Assembly: GCA_963780865.1 (NCBI GenBank)
Contig: CAWADT010000023.1
Coordinates: forward strand, 1-64,000
From: FEN-1073 sp963780865
GTDB lineage: Bacteria > Chloroflexota > Anaerolineae > Anaerolineales > RBG-16-64-43
DNA: 64,000 nt
Direction: 5' to 3'
Shown: positions 24,665-39,365 of the stretch, in pieces
How the letters are laid out: each line of letters starts with the position of its first letter
Position numbering within the stretch: position 1 is the first letter of the stretch
Made by a program: the position numbers and the translations under genes
Notes under the pieces: generated by a model
What the model was told of the DNA's origin: nothing
Database searches by the model: none
The model's input: the letters and a program-made list of their open reading frames with translations, nothing else

Positions 24665-25383
24665 TTATTCCGAAATAAACTTCTCCCGCCCGTTCATAAA
24701 TTCGCGATACATCCGGTAATATTCGGTTTGTTCATACTCCGTCCGGCGAATGGCGTGATCGTCGAAGCAGTAGATCGCCGCGCCGGGGCAGGCCAGCAGG
24801 ATCGGCGAATGGCTGGCGATGAAAAATTGCGCATGGCCGTCGCCGCTCTCCCGCGCCAGATAATTGAGGAGTTCCACCTGGCTTCTGGGGGAGAGCGCGG
24901 TTTCCGGCTCGTCCAGGAAAAATACCCCGGCGATCGGAAAACACTTTGCGGAAATAACTCAAGATCGATTGCCCGTGGGACAGGCTGACCAGCGAATCGC
25001 CTCCGAAATATTTCAACTGGCCGGGATCGTTTACGGCCCACTCGTCCACGATTTCCGAAAAGAATTGAAAATAATTGGATCCGAAATAGATCCCGGGAAC
25101 CCGGTCGCCGGTCCAGTCGATGCTGAGAAAATCGGGGAATTGATAAACGAAGGGATTGCGCTGAACCCGCCGCCGTTCGGTTTCGCGCCAGATGTGCGCC
25201 CCGCTGCGGATCGCCAATGCCTGCAGCAGCGTGGACTTTCCCGCAGCCGTTTTCCCCGATGAAAAAGGTGACCGGCGCGGCGAAGGAAAGCGCCAGCGGT
25301 TTTTGAAAGACGGGGAGGTTAAAGGGGTAATACTCCCGCGTGGGATAAGCGTTCGTTTCCAGCCGAAGGTTTTGAATGTACAC
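24665..25383 (-). CDS. AAA family ATPase, ABC-like (frameshifted)
   Basis: About 240 residues over two or three frames, starting at the GTG at 25383 (YIQNLRLETNAYPTREYYPF). Walker A is FIGENGCGK followed by STLLQA, with a break near 25240. The ABC-like signature is SLSHGQSILSYF. Walker B appears after a second break near 24940, followed by EPETALSPRSQVELLNYLA and the switch region FFIASHSPILLACPGA. This fits the predicted-ATPase family of single-domain AAA_21 proteins. Such proteins often couple ATP hydrolysis to DNA or toxin functions, but no nuclease partner is adjacent. It lies just downstream of the adenosine-specific kinase gene on the same strand (23 bases). Confidence 0.7.
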
Positions 25384-25405
25384 GGCGCAGCCTGAACCCG
25401 GGGGG

Positions 25406-25892
25406 TTACAGCTTGTAGCCGAACTTGCGCAGCATGGCCTTGCGCTCGGCGATTTCCTTTTCGGATTCCACACCGCGCGGAGAGACCCCGTCGATCACCC
25501 CCAAAATCCCCGCGCCTTGTTCCGATGACGGCCACGATCACCTGAACGGGGTTGGAGGTGGCGCAGAAAATCCGGCATACTTCGGGGACGTTCTTGAATG
25601 GCGTTAAGTACGTTGATCGGGAAGCCGTTTTCCATGCAGATCAGAAAGGCGTGGCCCGCCCCGATGGCGAGAGCGTTTTTCCTGCGCCAGGTCGATCATC
25701 GCTTCCGACGTGCCGGAAATGCGCAGCAGCGCCGGGCCCGAAGCCTCGCAAAACGCCAGGCCGAATTTAATCCCCGGGACGGAGCCGACCAGCGCTTCGT
25801 GCAGATCCTCGACGGATTTGATGAAGTGGGTTTGGCCGAGAATGATATTGACGGAATCGGGTTTTTCGATCGCGACGAGTGCGGATGTCCAT
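25406..25892 (-). CDS. Adenosine-specific kinase, DUF355 family (frameshifted)
   Basis: About 161 residues after repair of breaks near 25880, 25690 and 25520. The start MDIRT (ATG at 25892, with GGAGG upstream) is followed by VAIEKPDSVNIILGQTHFIK and SVPGIKFGLAFCEASG. The second part contains AIGAGHAFLICMENGFPINV, PEVCRIFCATSNPVQVIVA and, near the C-terminus, RKAMLRKFGYKL. This is the PF04008 family known from Pyrobaculum and other archaea and from scattered bacteria, whose archaeal member binds adenosine. Its cellular role is poorly known. It is followed by the AAA ATPase gene. Confidence 0.75.
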
Positions 25893-25957
25893 GGAACCTC
25901 CGCAGAGCCACCCATCCCCGCTTCCCAAGAACGCGATTTTTACTTCACGGGATTTAT

Positions 25958-25998
25958 CTTCCCTTCCCCCTTCCCGTAATAGGAAGGGGGAAGGGAAG
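25958..25998. repeat. Perfect pyrimidine/purine inverted repeat
   Basis: CTTCCCTTCCCCCTTCC and its exact complement GGAAGGGGGAAGGGAAG flank a seven-base loop. It lies between the adenosine-specific kinase gene and rpoB. It could form a long hairpin, but no T-run follows. Confidence 0.7.
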
Positions 25999-26081
25999 GG
26001 TCGGGGGTTAGATCAGGGAATGCGCATTATTCTTGCGCCGTAGTCTACCATACTTAAAATCACGCCCGGATGCGTGGAAAT

Positions 26082-26113
26082 CAAAACGGCAGAGCGAAGG
26101 CTCTGCCGTTTTG
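26082..26113 (-). terminator. Terminator of rpoB
   Basis: A 13-bp perfect stem, CAAAACGGCAGAG/CTCTGCCGTTTTG, with a six-base loop, 27 bases beyond the rpoB stop. Both sides carry T or A runs, so it can work in either direction. It marks the end of the rpoB transcript, with no rpoC behind it. Confidence 0.85.
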
Positions 26114-26139
26114 CTGTTCTTTTGCGCGTCGACGGATGG

Positions 26140-30048
<3,909 letters not shown>

Positions 30049-30158
30049 AGCGTTCTCCTAATCCGCGGCCGGACAATAGACTTCCCCCCGGCGGAGGAAA
30101 GTCTTTCCTGTCGTATCCGGCCGAAAAAGTGTCGAAATAGTCATTTGGGCGAACGAGT

Positions 30159-30188
30159 ATTATACGGCCCGATTCTATGTAATGTCAA
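30159..30188 (-). promoter_or_regulatory. Promoter of rpoB
   Basis: On the minus strand, consensus TTGACA (30188-30183), an 18-base spacer and consensus TATAAT (30164-30159), about 110 bases before the rpoB start. Confidence 0.85.
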
Positions 30189-30293
30189 GAGAACAGATAA
30201 ATCAAGTCAATTCATATCCGAAATATAGGCCATTCCATGCGTCCGGGACTGTTTGCGGGCGGGATTCTACCCCGGCAAACATGGAAAATCTGC

Positions 30294-30322
30294 TTGACTC
30301 CCCTTTTTCCTCATGATAGAAT
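30294..30322 (+). promoter_or_regulatory. Promoter of the str operon
   Basis: TTGACT (30294-30299), a 17-base spacer and TAGAAT (30317-30322). The predicted leader to rpsL is about 155 bases. Confidence 0.75.
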
Positions 30323-30401
30323 TGCCGCCCGTTGCCCTGATTCTCACCTTGAGCGACCGGAAAAATGCGGGCGCTCGAATTTCATAGTCGTCGCGTGGGG
30401 C

Positions 30402-30429
30402 GAGGCCATCATGCATGTTGGATGGCCTC
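30402..30429 (+). promoter_or_regulatory. Leader hairpin upstream of rpsL
   Basis: A perfect nine-base stem GAGGCCATC/GATGGCCTC with a ten-base loop in the str operon leader, followed at once by a CCCC/GGGG stem. It is a candidate ribosomal-protein binding site or attenuator; which protein is unknown. Confidence 0.5.
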
Positions 30430-30486
30430 CCCTACTGCAAGGGGCGGGTGATTTTTCGTTCGAGGATTGGTCTTGGGAGGGACATC

Positions 30487-30918
30487 GTGCCGACAATCAA
30501 TCAATTGGTCCGCAAGGGCCGGCACTGGAAGAAAACGAAAAGCAAGGCTCCGGCGCTGCTCTACACGCTCAACGCCCGGAAGCAGAAGCGAATTCGCCAA
30601 CCGCGCGGCGCCCCGCAAAAACGCGGCGTGTGCACGGTCGTGCGAACGATGACCCCGAAGAAACCGAACTCCGCGCTGCGCAAGATCGCGCGCGTTCGCC
30701 TCACCAACGGCATCGAAGTGACGGCGTATATCCCGGGCGAGGGCCATTCGCTGCAGGAGCACTCGGTGGTTCTGGTGCGCGGCGGACGCGTGAAGGACCT
30801 CCCGGGCGTGCGCTATCACATCGTGCGCGGAACGCTCGACACCACCGGCGTGGAAGCCCGCCGGCAGGGCCGCTCCAAGTACGGCAACAAGCGGCCGAAG
30901 GAAACCAAGAAGGAATAA
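30487..30918 (+). CDS. rpsL: Ribosomal protein S12
   Basis: 143 residues from a GTG start with GGGAGGG seven bases upstream; S12 homologues begin with PTINQLVRKGR. It contains KKPNSALRKIARVRL, with the lysine where streptomycin resistance mutations fall, and the conserved GEGHSLQEHSVVLVRGGRV. It sits at the decoding centre of the 30S subunit. First gene of the str operon. Confidence 0.97.
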   Translation: MPTINQLVRKGRHWKKTKSKAPALLYTLNARKQKRIRQPRGAPQKRGVCTVVRTMTPKKPNSALRKIARVRLTNGIEVTAYIPGEGHSLQEHSVVLVRGGRVKDLPGVRYHIVRGTLDTTGVEARRQGRSKYGNKRPKETKKE

Positions 30919-30971
30919 TCGCGGTCCGTCGGGATGATCCGGCGGGCTCGGCATACTCAGGAGTTTGGATC

Positions 30972-31443
30972 ATGGCGAGAAGAGAACGCAAGACGTCGCG
31001 GGGAGTTCCACCCGGACGTCCGCTACAACAGCGTAAAGGTCAACCGCTTCATTCACCAGGTGATGCGCCGCGGGAAGAAAAGCACCGCCACGACGATCGT
31101 CTACAACGCCTTCGCGCTGATCCAGGAACGCAGCCAGAAGGAACCGCTGGAGATCTTCGAACAGGCGCTGCGCAACGTCGGCCCGACCGTCGAAGTTAAA
31201 CCGCGGCGGGTGGGCGGCGCGACGTACCAGGTGCCGGTGGAAGTGGAAGCCGACCGCCGGGATTCGCTCGCGGTCCGCTGGATTCTCGCCGCCAGCCGCG
31301 CCCGCGGCGGAAAATCGATGATCGAACGCCTGGCCGGGGAACTGCTCGACGCGTCCAACAATACCGGCGCGGCCGTGAAGAAACGGGAAGAAACGCACAA
31401 GATGGCCGAGGCCAACCGCGCCTTCGCCCATTACCGATGGTAG
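30972..31443 (+). CDS. rpsG: Ribosomal protein S7 (one frameshift)
   Basis: About 156 residues from the ATG at 30972 (MARRERKTSRG). One extra C near 31011-31014 breaks the frame; without it the sequence reads PPDVRYNSVKVNRFIHQVM. It ends KMAEANRAFAHYRW, the normal S7 tail. S7 organises the 3' major domain of 16S rRNA. A CAGGAG ribosome site precedes the start. Confidence 0.95.
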
Positions 31444-31575
31444 AGTTCGCTTTAACAAGAAGACGATGAGGTTCTTGGCGGGAAGCCTGGTGATCGACCT
31501 GGCCCCGTAAGACCAGGTCGGGGAGCCGGAGGCGAAACCCGGTTCCACCAGGATCGAACAAAGGAAGAAGAAGAG

Positions 31576-33653
31576 ATGGCACGCCAGTTCCCGCTGGAGC
31601 GATATCGAAATATTGGCATCATTGCGCACATCGATGCCGGAAAAACCACCACCACCGAGCGCGTGTTGTATTACACGGGCCGGACCCACCGCCTGGGATC
31701 GGTCGACGACGGCACCACCGTCACCGACTGGATGGACCAGGAGCGCGAACGCGGCATCACCATCGTGGCCGCGGCGGTCAGCGCGGAGTGGAAGGGTTAC
31801 TTCGTTAACATCATCGATACGCCCGGGCACATCGACTTCACCGCCGAAGTGCAGCGCTCCTTGCGCGTGCTCGACGGCGGGGTGGTGGTGTTCGACGCCG
31901 TGCAGGGCGTGGAGCCCCAGAGCGAGACCGTCTGGCGCCAGGCCGACCGCTACAGCGTGCCGCGCATCTGCTTCATTAACAAGATGGACCGCACCGGCGC
32001 GTCGTTCGACCGCAGCGTGCAGAGCATCCGCCAGCGGCTGGGCGCCAACCCGATCCCGGTTCAGCTTCCGATCGGGGAGGAAGCCGGCTTCCGCGGGGTG
32101 ATCGACCTCCTGGACAAGCCAGGCGATCCTCTGGACCGACACGACCGGAGAAGCGCCGAGCGTCGTGGAAATTCCGCCGGAGTTCCGGGCCGAAGCCGAA
32201 ACGCCGGCGGGCCCAGATGGTGGAACAGATCGCCGAACTCGACGAGACCCTCACCCTGAAGTATCTCGAGGGCCACGAAATCGCGGTCGAGGAACTGAAA
32301 GCCGCGCTGCGGCGCGAAGTGATCAAGGGCAAGGCGACGCCGGTGCTGTGCGGGTCGGCGCTGAAGAACAAGGGCGTGCAGCTTCTGCTCGACGCGGTGG
32401 TGGATTACCTGCCCTCGCCGCTGGATCTTCCCCCCCATCACGGGGTTCACCCCGGAACGGGGGAAGAGGAAGCCCGCAGCGCGGACGAGCATGCGCCGCT
32501 CAGCGCCCTGGTCTTTAAAATCGTTTCCGATCCGTACGTCGGCCGCCTGGCATACTTCCGGGTGTATTCCGGAACGATGAAGCAGGGCGCCAACGTCTTG
32601 AATTCGGTTCGCGGCAAGCGCGAACGCGTCGGCCGGCTGATCCGCATGTACGCGGACCGGCGCGAGGAAATCGACGAAATTCTGGCGGGCGACATCGCCG
32701 CCGTGCTGGGCATGAAAGACACCTTCACCGGCGATACGCTCAGCGACATTAACAATCCGATCCTGCTGGAAAACATCACCTTCCCGGAGCCGGTCGTCTC
32801 GGTGGCGATCGAGCCGAAGAGCATGGCCGACCAGGACAAGCTTTCCCAGGCGCTGCACAAACTCTCCGAAGAGGACCCCACCTTCCGGGTGCACAACGAC
32901 GAAACCACCGGACAGACGATCATCTCCGGCATGGGCGAATTGCACCTGGACGTGCTGGTCGAGCGAATGCGCCGGGAGTTCAACGTGCACGCGAACGTCG
33001 GCCGGCCGCGGGTGGCTTACCGCGAATCGATCACCCGCGCGGTGGCCAAGTCCGAGTACCGCTACATCAAGCAGACCGGCGGGCACGGGCAGTATGGACA
33101 CGTGGTGATGTCGCTCGAACCCGGCGCGGCGGGGTCGGGGGTGATTTTCGAAGACAAAATCACCGGAGGCTCGATCCCCAAGGAGTACATCCCGGCCGTG
33201 GAGAAGGGCGTGAAGGAAGCCGCCGAGGCCGGCGTGCTGGCGGGATATCCGGTGGTGGATATCAAAGTCACGCTGAAGGACGGCTCGTTCCACGAGGTGG
33301 ATTCGAACGAGATGGCCTTCAAAATGGCGGCCACCTTCGCCTTTCGCGAGGGCGTGCAAAAAGGCGGGCCGGTCCTGCTCGAACCGGTGATGAAAGTGGA
33401 AGTGATCTCGCCGGAGGAATACCTCGGCGACGTGATGGGAAATCTGGCCGGGCGGCGCGGCATGATCGGCGGGATCGAACCCCGGCCGGGGAACGTCCAG
33501 GCGGTGCATGCGATGGTGCCGCTGGCGGAGATGTTCGGATACGCGACCGAGTTGCGTTCCTCCACTCAGGGACGCGGCGTGTTTACGATGGAATTCGATC
33601 ATTATCAGGCGCTTGCCGAGGCGGAAGCTCAGGAAGCGATGAGCAAGACCTAG
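31576..33653 (+). CDS. fusA: Elongation factor G (frameshifts near 32123 and 32210)
   Basis: About 690 residues. The G domain has AHIDAGKTTTTERVLYYTG, DWMDQERERGITI, DTPGHIDFT and NKMDRTGA. Two extra C residues, at about 32123 (AAGCCAGGCG for AAGCAGGCG) and about 32210, shift the frame in and out. A compensating pair near 32430-32460 changes a short loop from PPITGFTPERGE to PPHHGVHPGTGE. The C-terminal domains IV-V are intact (SGMGELHLDVLVERM, GYATELRSSTQGRG). It drives translocation on the ribosome. The 132-base gap after rpsG has no gene. Confidence 0.95.
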
Positions 33654-33705
33654 GCAGGATCGGAGCCGCGCAGTCGGCGTTCTGTAACGCAAGGGAGACG
33701 ATGCC

Positions 33706-34905
<1,200 letters not shown>

Positions 34906-34914
34906 GCGACAATC

Positions 34915-35223
34915 ATGGCGCGACAAAAAATCCGCATCCGTCTAAAAGCATACGACCACCGCATCCTGGATCAATCGGCCAAACGCATCGTGGAGGCGGC
35001 GGAACGGAACGGAGCCCACGTGGTGGGTCCGGTTCCCCTTCCGACCGAGCGCGAACTGTTCACCGTTCGCCGCGGCGCCTACATCGACAAGGATTCGCAC
35101 GAACACTTCGAAATTCGCACGCACAAGCGCCTGATCGAAGTGCTCGAGCCCGATGCCAAGACGCTCGATGCCCTGATGCGGTTGAATTTGCCGGCGGGCG
35201 TTGATGTGGAGATGAAAATCTAG
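34915..35223 (+). CDS. rpsJ: Ribosomal protein S10
   Basis: 102 residues, MARQKIRIRLKAYDHRILDQ and the NusE-type loop VGPVPLPTERELFTV, with the conserved SHEHFEIRTHKR. It is also the NusE antitermination factor. Nine bases after tuf, so the str and S10 groups are joined. The 135-base space to rplC holds no gene. Confidence 0.97.
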   Translation: MARQKIRIRLKAYDHRILDQSAKRIVEAAERNGAHVVGPVPLPTERELFTVRRGAYIDKDSHEHFEIRTHKRLIEVLEPDAKTLDALMRLNLPAGVDVEMKI

Positions 35224-35358
35224 TTCGCCAGGAAGCGCCGCCCGGAAAGAACCCGACCGGCACTGCGCGCAAGCGCAGACGGCGGGTTGACTGACGGGCG
35301 CAAGGATGATGCAGCCCTTCCCAGGCTGACAGTCCTAGGCCAGCAGAGGAGACAAAGG

Positions 35359-35988
35359 ATGAAGGGATTAATTGGGAAAAAATTGGGCATGGCCCAGGTT
35401 TTCGACGACGCCGGGCGATTGATTCCGGTGACGATCATTGAAGCCGGGCCGTGTTTTGTTGCCCAGGTCCGCACGGTGGAGAAGGAAGGCTATTCCGCCG
35501 TGCAGCTTGGATTCGGGGAAGTGAAAAGCAAGCGGCTGACGACCGGGGAGCTGGGCCATCTGCAGAAGGCCTCCCTGGCGCCGTTGAAATACCTGCGGGA
35601 ATTCCGGGTGGATGCCGGCGAGGCGCCGAAAGCGGGCGACCGCGTCGGGGTGGATATTTTTAAGGCCGGCGAAAAGGTGGACGTCGTCGGCAATTCCAAG
35701 GGGAAGGGTTTCCAGGGCGGGGTGAAGCTGCACGGTTTCGCGGGCGGCCCGAAAACGCACGGGGCTTCCGACCGGCAGCGCGCTCCCGGCTCGATCGGAT
35801 CCACGACCACGCCGGGCCGGGTCTACCGCGGCAAGCGGATGGCCGGCCACATGGGCACCGTTCGGGTCACCTCTTCCGGATTGCGGGTGGCCCTGGTTGA
35901 TTCAGAACGAAACCTGTTGGGATTGGCCGGCAGCGTGCCGGGACCCAAAGGCGCGATTGTCGTCATCCGCGAAGCGCGCAAACAGTGA
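35359..35988 (+). CDS. rplC: Ribosomal protein L3
   Basis: 209 residues from the ATG at 35359 (MKGLIGKKLGMAQVFDDAGR) after GAGGAGACAAAGG. The central loop contains FAGGPKTHGASDRQRAPGSI, which reaches the peptidyl-transferase centre, then GRVYRGKRMAGHMG. Normal length. Confidence 0.97.
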   Translation: MKGLIGKKLGMAQVFDDAGRLIPVTIIEAGPCFVAQVRTVEKEGYSAVQLGFGEVKSKRLTTGELGHLQKASLAPLKYLREFRVDAGEAPKAGDRVGVDIFKAGEKVDVVGNSKGKGFQGGVKLHGFAGGPKTHGASDRQRAPGSIGSTTTPGRVYRGKRMAGHMGTVRVTSSGLRVALVDSERNLLGLAGSVPGPKGAIVVIREARKQ

Positions 35989-36124
35989 GCGACCGCGCTG
36001 CAAACCGGCACGGCATCGAGAGGCGCAACTCCCAAGAACATGCGCTGCAACCTGCGGGGTATTGCTAATCCCGCGGCAGCGGGATAAGCGAAAATCCACC
36101 GGCGAGAGAAGGGAAGCGACAGCG

Positions 36125-36760
36125 ATGGAAGTCGACGTGATGAACATGAAGGGCAAGGTGGTGCGTTCGGTGGAATTGCCGGCCGCGATCTTCGAGGCGC
36201 CCGTCCGCAAGGACCTCATGCATCAGGCGCTGGTCTACCAGCAGGCGAACGCGCATCTGGGCACCCGGAAAACCAAGGGTCGCGGGGAAGTGAGCGGCGG
36301 CGGACGCAAACCATGGAAGCAGAAGGGCACGGGACGGGCCCGCCAGGGTTCAACGCGCGCGCCTCAGTGGCGCGGCGGCGGCAAAGTCCATACGCCCGTT
36401 CCCCACAGCTACACGCTGCACATGCCCAAACAAATGCGCCAGGCCGCGCTGCGCTCGGCCCTTTCGGTAAAAATTTCTGAGAAGGCGATCGTGATCGTGG
36501 ACCGGATCGCCCTGCCGCGGGTCAACACCCAGGCGATGGCCAAGGCCCTCGTGACGGTGGCCGGAACGGAAGACGCGCTCGTTCTCCTTCCGGATCGCAA
36601 CGAAGCCGTCGAGCGCTCCACGCGCAATCTGGCCAAGGCCAAGACACTGCGCGCCGGTTATTTGAACATCCGGGATTTGTTCAAGTACGAAAAGCTGGTC
36701 CTGGCGCTGGAGTCGCTGGAGCAAATTCAGAAATGGCTGGATCCGGGGAGGGCCGAATGA
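36125..36760 (+). CDS. rplD: Ribosomal protein L4
   Basis: 211 residues, MEVDVMNMKGKVVRSVELPA, with the exit-tunnel loop RKPWKQKGTGRARQGSTRAP. L4 may control this operon, as in E. coli. The 136-base gap before it contains a short palindromic ATCCCGC...GCGGGAT repeat near 36069-36086. Confidence 0.96.
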   Translation: MEVDVMNMKGKVVRSVELPAAIFEAPVRKDLMHQALVYQQANAHLGTRKTKGRGEVSGGGRKPWKQKGTGRARQGSTRAPQWRGGGKVHTPVPHSYTLHMPKQMRQAALRSALSVKISEKAIVIVDRIALPRVNTQAMAKALVTVAGTEDALVLLPDRNEAVERSTRNLAKAKTLRAGYLNIRDLFKYEKLVLALESLEQIQKWLDPGRAE

Positions 36761-37062
36761 CGGAACACCTGGAAAATATTCTGCGCCGCCCGATCATTTC
36801 GGAAAAATCGATCCGTTTGGCCAAGGAAAGCCAGTACACTTTCGAAGTCCTTTCCAGCGCCAACAAGATCCAGGTCAAACACGCGGTGGAGAAGATGTTC
36901 GAAAACGTGAAAGTCGCCCACGTGGAAATCGTGGTGGCAACGCCAAAGACCACCCGCTCGCTGCGGACCCGCCGAACGCGCAGCCGCCGGGGGAGCTATA
37001 AAAAAGCGATCGTTAAACTCTCGAAGGGGACCATCCCCATCTTTGAAGGGGTGAAGGGATAA
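36757..37062 (+). CDS. rplW: Ribosomal protein L23
   Basis: 101 residues from an ATG overlapping the rplD stop (ATGA): MTEHLENILRRPIISEKS, VEKMFENVKVAHVEIV. It lies at the tunnel exit where SRP and trigger factor bind. Confidence 0.96.
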   Translation: MTEHLENILRRPIISEKSIRLAKESQYTFEVLSSANKIQVKHAVEKMFENVKVAHVEIVVATPKTTRSLRTRRTRSRRGSYKKAIVKLSKGTIPIFEGVKG

Positions 37063-37066
37063 CGCC

Positions 37067-37903
37067 ATGCCGGTGAAAACGTACAAACCCACCTCGCCGG
37101 GGCGGCGCGGGATGACGAGTTCCAGTTTTGAAGAGGTGACCAAGCACACGCCGGAGAAGTCGCTGCTGATCCACAAGCAGAAGCGCGGCGGACGGGACGC
37201 CTACGGCCGCATCAGCGTGCGCCACCGGGGCGGCGGAAGCCGCCGGCACCAGCGCCTGATTGATTACAAGCGCGACAAATTCGACATTCCCGCCAAAGTG
37301 GCGGCCATCGAGTACGACCCGAACCGCTCGGCGCGGATCGCGCTCCTGAACTACATCGACGGGGAAAAGCGCTACATCATCGCCCCGCTGGAACTGAAGG
37401 TCGGCGATACGATCGTCTCCGGCACCAAGGCCGAAATCCGGCCGGGCAACGCCATGCCGATCTCGCAAATTCCGGTGGGCACGCTGATCCACAACGTCGA
37501 ACTCCAGGAAGGCAAGGGCGGGCAGCTCGTCCGCTCGGCGGGGACGGGCGCGCAGCTCCTGGCCAAGGAAGGCGAATACGCCCAGCTGCGCCTGCCGTCC
37601 GGCGAAATGCGCCTGATCCGGCAGACGTGCTACGCGACGATCGGGATCGTGGGCAACGTGGATCGGCGCAACATCAAACTCGGCAAGGCCGGCCGCAAAC
37701 GCCACATGGGCATCCGCCCGACCGTCCGCGGGACGGCCATGTCGCCGCGCGACCATCCGCACGGCGGCGGCGAGGGACGCCAGCCGACGGGCCTTCCGGG
37801 TCCGAAGAGTCCGTGGGGCAAGCCGACGCGCGGGTACCGCACCCGCAATAATAAGAAGACCGACCGGTACATCGTCCGGCGGCGGCCTTCCAAGCGCAAA
37901 TAA
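37067..37903 (+). CDS. rplB: Ribosomal protein L2
   Basis: 278 residues, ending with the conserved DHPHGGGEGRQP and KPTRGYRTRNNKKTDRYI. The catalytically important histidine is in the HPHGGG loop. It helps subunit joining and supports peptidyl transfer. Confidence 0.97.
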   Translation: MPVKTYKPTSPGRRGMTSSSFEEVTKHTPEKSLLIHKQKRGGRDAYGRISVRHRGGGSRRHQRLIDYKRDKFDIPAKVAAIEYDPNRSARIALLNYIDGEKRYIIAPLELKVGDTIVSGTKAEIRPGNAMPISQIPVGTLIHNVELQEGKGGQLVRSAGTGAQLLAKEGEYAQLRLPSGEMRLIRQTCYATIGIVGNVDRRNIKLGKAGRKRHMGIRPTVRGTAMSPRDHPHGGGEGRQPTGLPGPKSPWGKPTRGYRTRNNKKTDRYIVRRRPSKRK

Positions 37904-37930
37904 GGCCGGGTCTGACGAGGAGAAGACATT

Positions 37931-38251
37931 ATGTCGCGATCGCTGAAGAAGGGGCCGTTCATTGACCCCAAGATTCTCAAAAAAGTGGAAGCCATGAACC
38001 AGAAGGGCGAGAAAAAAGTCGTCCGCACCTGGAGCCGGGCCAGCACCATCTTCCCGCAAATGGTCGGGCACACCATCGCCGTGCACGACGGCCGGCGGCA
38101 TGTTCCGATTTACATCACCGAGAACATGGTCGGCCACCGGCTGGGCGAATTCGCCCCGACGCGCACGTTCCGGGGACACGTAACCAAGGAAGCCGTCACC
38201 GCGGCGGGGGCGGCGCCGGCGGAAGCTCCGAAGGAGGGCGAACATGAGTGA
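37931..38251 (+). CDS. rpsS: Ribosomal protein S19
   Basis: 106 residues, MSRSLKKGPFIDPKILKKVE and NMVGHRLGEFAPTRTFRGHV. An alanine-rich tail of about 15 residues (AAGAAPAEAPKEGEHE) extends past the usual end. It overlaps rplV by eight bases. Confidence 0.97.
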   Translation: MSRSLKKGPFIDPKILKKVEAMNQKGEKKVVRTWSRASTIFPQMVGHTIAVHDGRRHVPIYITENMVGHRLGEFAPTRTFRGHVTKEAVTAAGAAPAEAPKEGEHE

Positions 38252-38582
38252 GGTTCGCGCCAAGCTCCGCTATTCCGGATCCTCCGCCCAGAAAATGCGG
38301 CGGGTGATGACCGCCGTGCGGGGAGCCAAGGCCGAGGAAGCGCTGACCTTTCTGCAGGCGATGCCACAGACCGGAGCCGCGCGCCTCGCCAAGCTCCTCA
38401 AATCCGCCATCGCCAATGCGGTGGAAAATCAGGGGCTGCACAAGGAAGACCTGATCGTTGCGCAAATTTTCGCCAACGAAGGCCCCACCCGCAAGTGGCG
38501 CCGCTTCGGCGCCCGGGGCCGGTTCAAACCGATGCTTCGGCGGTCGTCGCACGTGACGATCGTATTGCGCGATGTGGAATAA
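38244..38582 (+). CDS. rplV: Ribosomal protein L22
   Basis: 112 residues, SAQKMRRVMTAVRGAKAEEA, and the tunnel hairpin GPTRKWRRFGARGRFKPM, which is slightly unlike the usual PRARGRA form but of normal size. Confidence 0.96.
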   Translation: MSEVRAKLRYSGSSAQKMRRVMTAVRGAKAEEALTFLQAMPQTGAARLAKLLKSAIANAVENQGLHKEDLIVAQIFANEGPTRKWRRFGARGRFKPMLRRSSHVTIVLRDVE

Positions 38583-38618
38583 CCGCGCGTTCCGGAAATC
38601 ATCAGACCAGGAGCAGGT

Positions 38619-39296
38619 ATGGGTCGCAAAGTAAATCCGATCGGATTTCGCCTCGGGATCAACAAAACGTGGGAGAGCCGGTGGTTCGCCGAAGGGAAGG
38701 AATACGCCCAGCGGCTGCATCAGGACGCCGAGATCCGCCGGCTGATCCTGAAAAACGCCACCGACGCAGCCATCGCGCGCGTGGAAATCGAGCGCGACCA
38801 CAATCTGGTGCGGGTATTCGTCTTTACGGCCAAGCCGGGCGTCTTCATCGGCCGCAAGGGCGCCGCCGTCAAGGAACTGCGTCAGCATCTGGAAAAGATC
38901 ACCGGCTGCAAAGTAGACCTTAAAGTCCAGGAAATCAGCCAGCCGGATATGGAAGCGACCCTGGTGGCCGATAATATTGCGCGCCAGTTGGAACGCCGGA
39001 TCAGCCACAACCGCGCCATGAAGCGCGCCGTGGCCCAGGCGATGCGCCAGGGCGCCCAGGGCGTCAAGATCATGTGCGCTGGCCGGCTTTCGGGAAGCGA
39101 AATGAAGCGGACCGAATGGATGCGCGAAGGGCGCGTGCCGCTGCAGTGGCTGCGGGCGGATATCGACTTCGCCCGTTCCGAAGCGCGGACCACGTACGGG
39201 CGGATTGGGGTGAAGGTCTGGATCTTCAAGGGCGAGTCGCGTCCAGAGGCCGAAGGGAAAGTGGAAGTGACCGAGGGCGCCTACGTCTCGGAATAG
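38619..39296 (+). CDS. rpsC: Ribosomal protein S3
   Basis: 225 residues, MGRKVNPIGFRLGINKTWES, with the KH domain GRKGAAVKELRQHLEKITG and the C-terminal SEARTTYGRIGVKVWIFKGE. It contributes to mRNA entry and helicase activity of the 30S subunit. Confidence 0.97.
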   Translation: MGRKVNPIGFRLGINKTWESRWFAEGKEYAQRLHQDAEIRRLILKNATDAAIARVEIERDHNLVRVFVFTAKPGVFIGRKGAAVKELRQHLEKITGCKVDLKVQEISQPDMEATLVADNIARQLERRISHNRAMKRAVAQAMRQGAQGVKIMCAGRLSGSEMKRTEWMREGRVPLQWLRADIDFARSEARTTYGRIGVKVWIFKGESRPEAEGKVEVTEGAYVSE

Positions 39297-39365
39297 GCAC
39301 GATCCCCGCGAAGCCTTCCGGCGCGCACAGGGCGCCGGCGGAGTGCGGGTGTGGAGGAAGATGAC

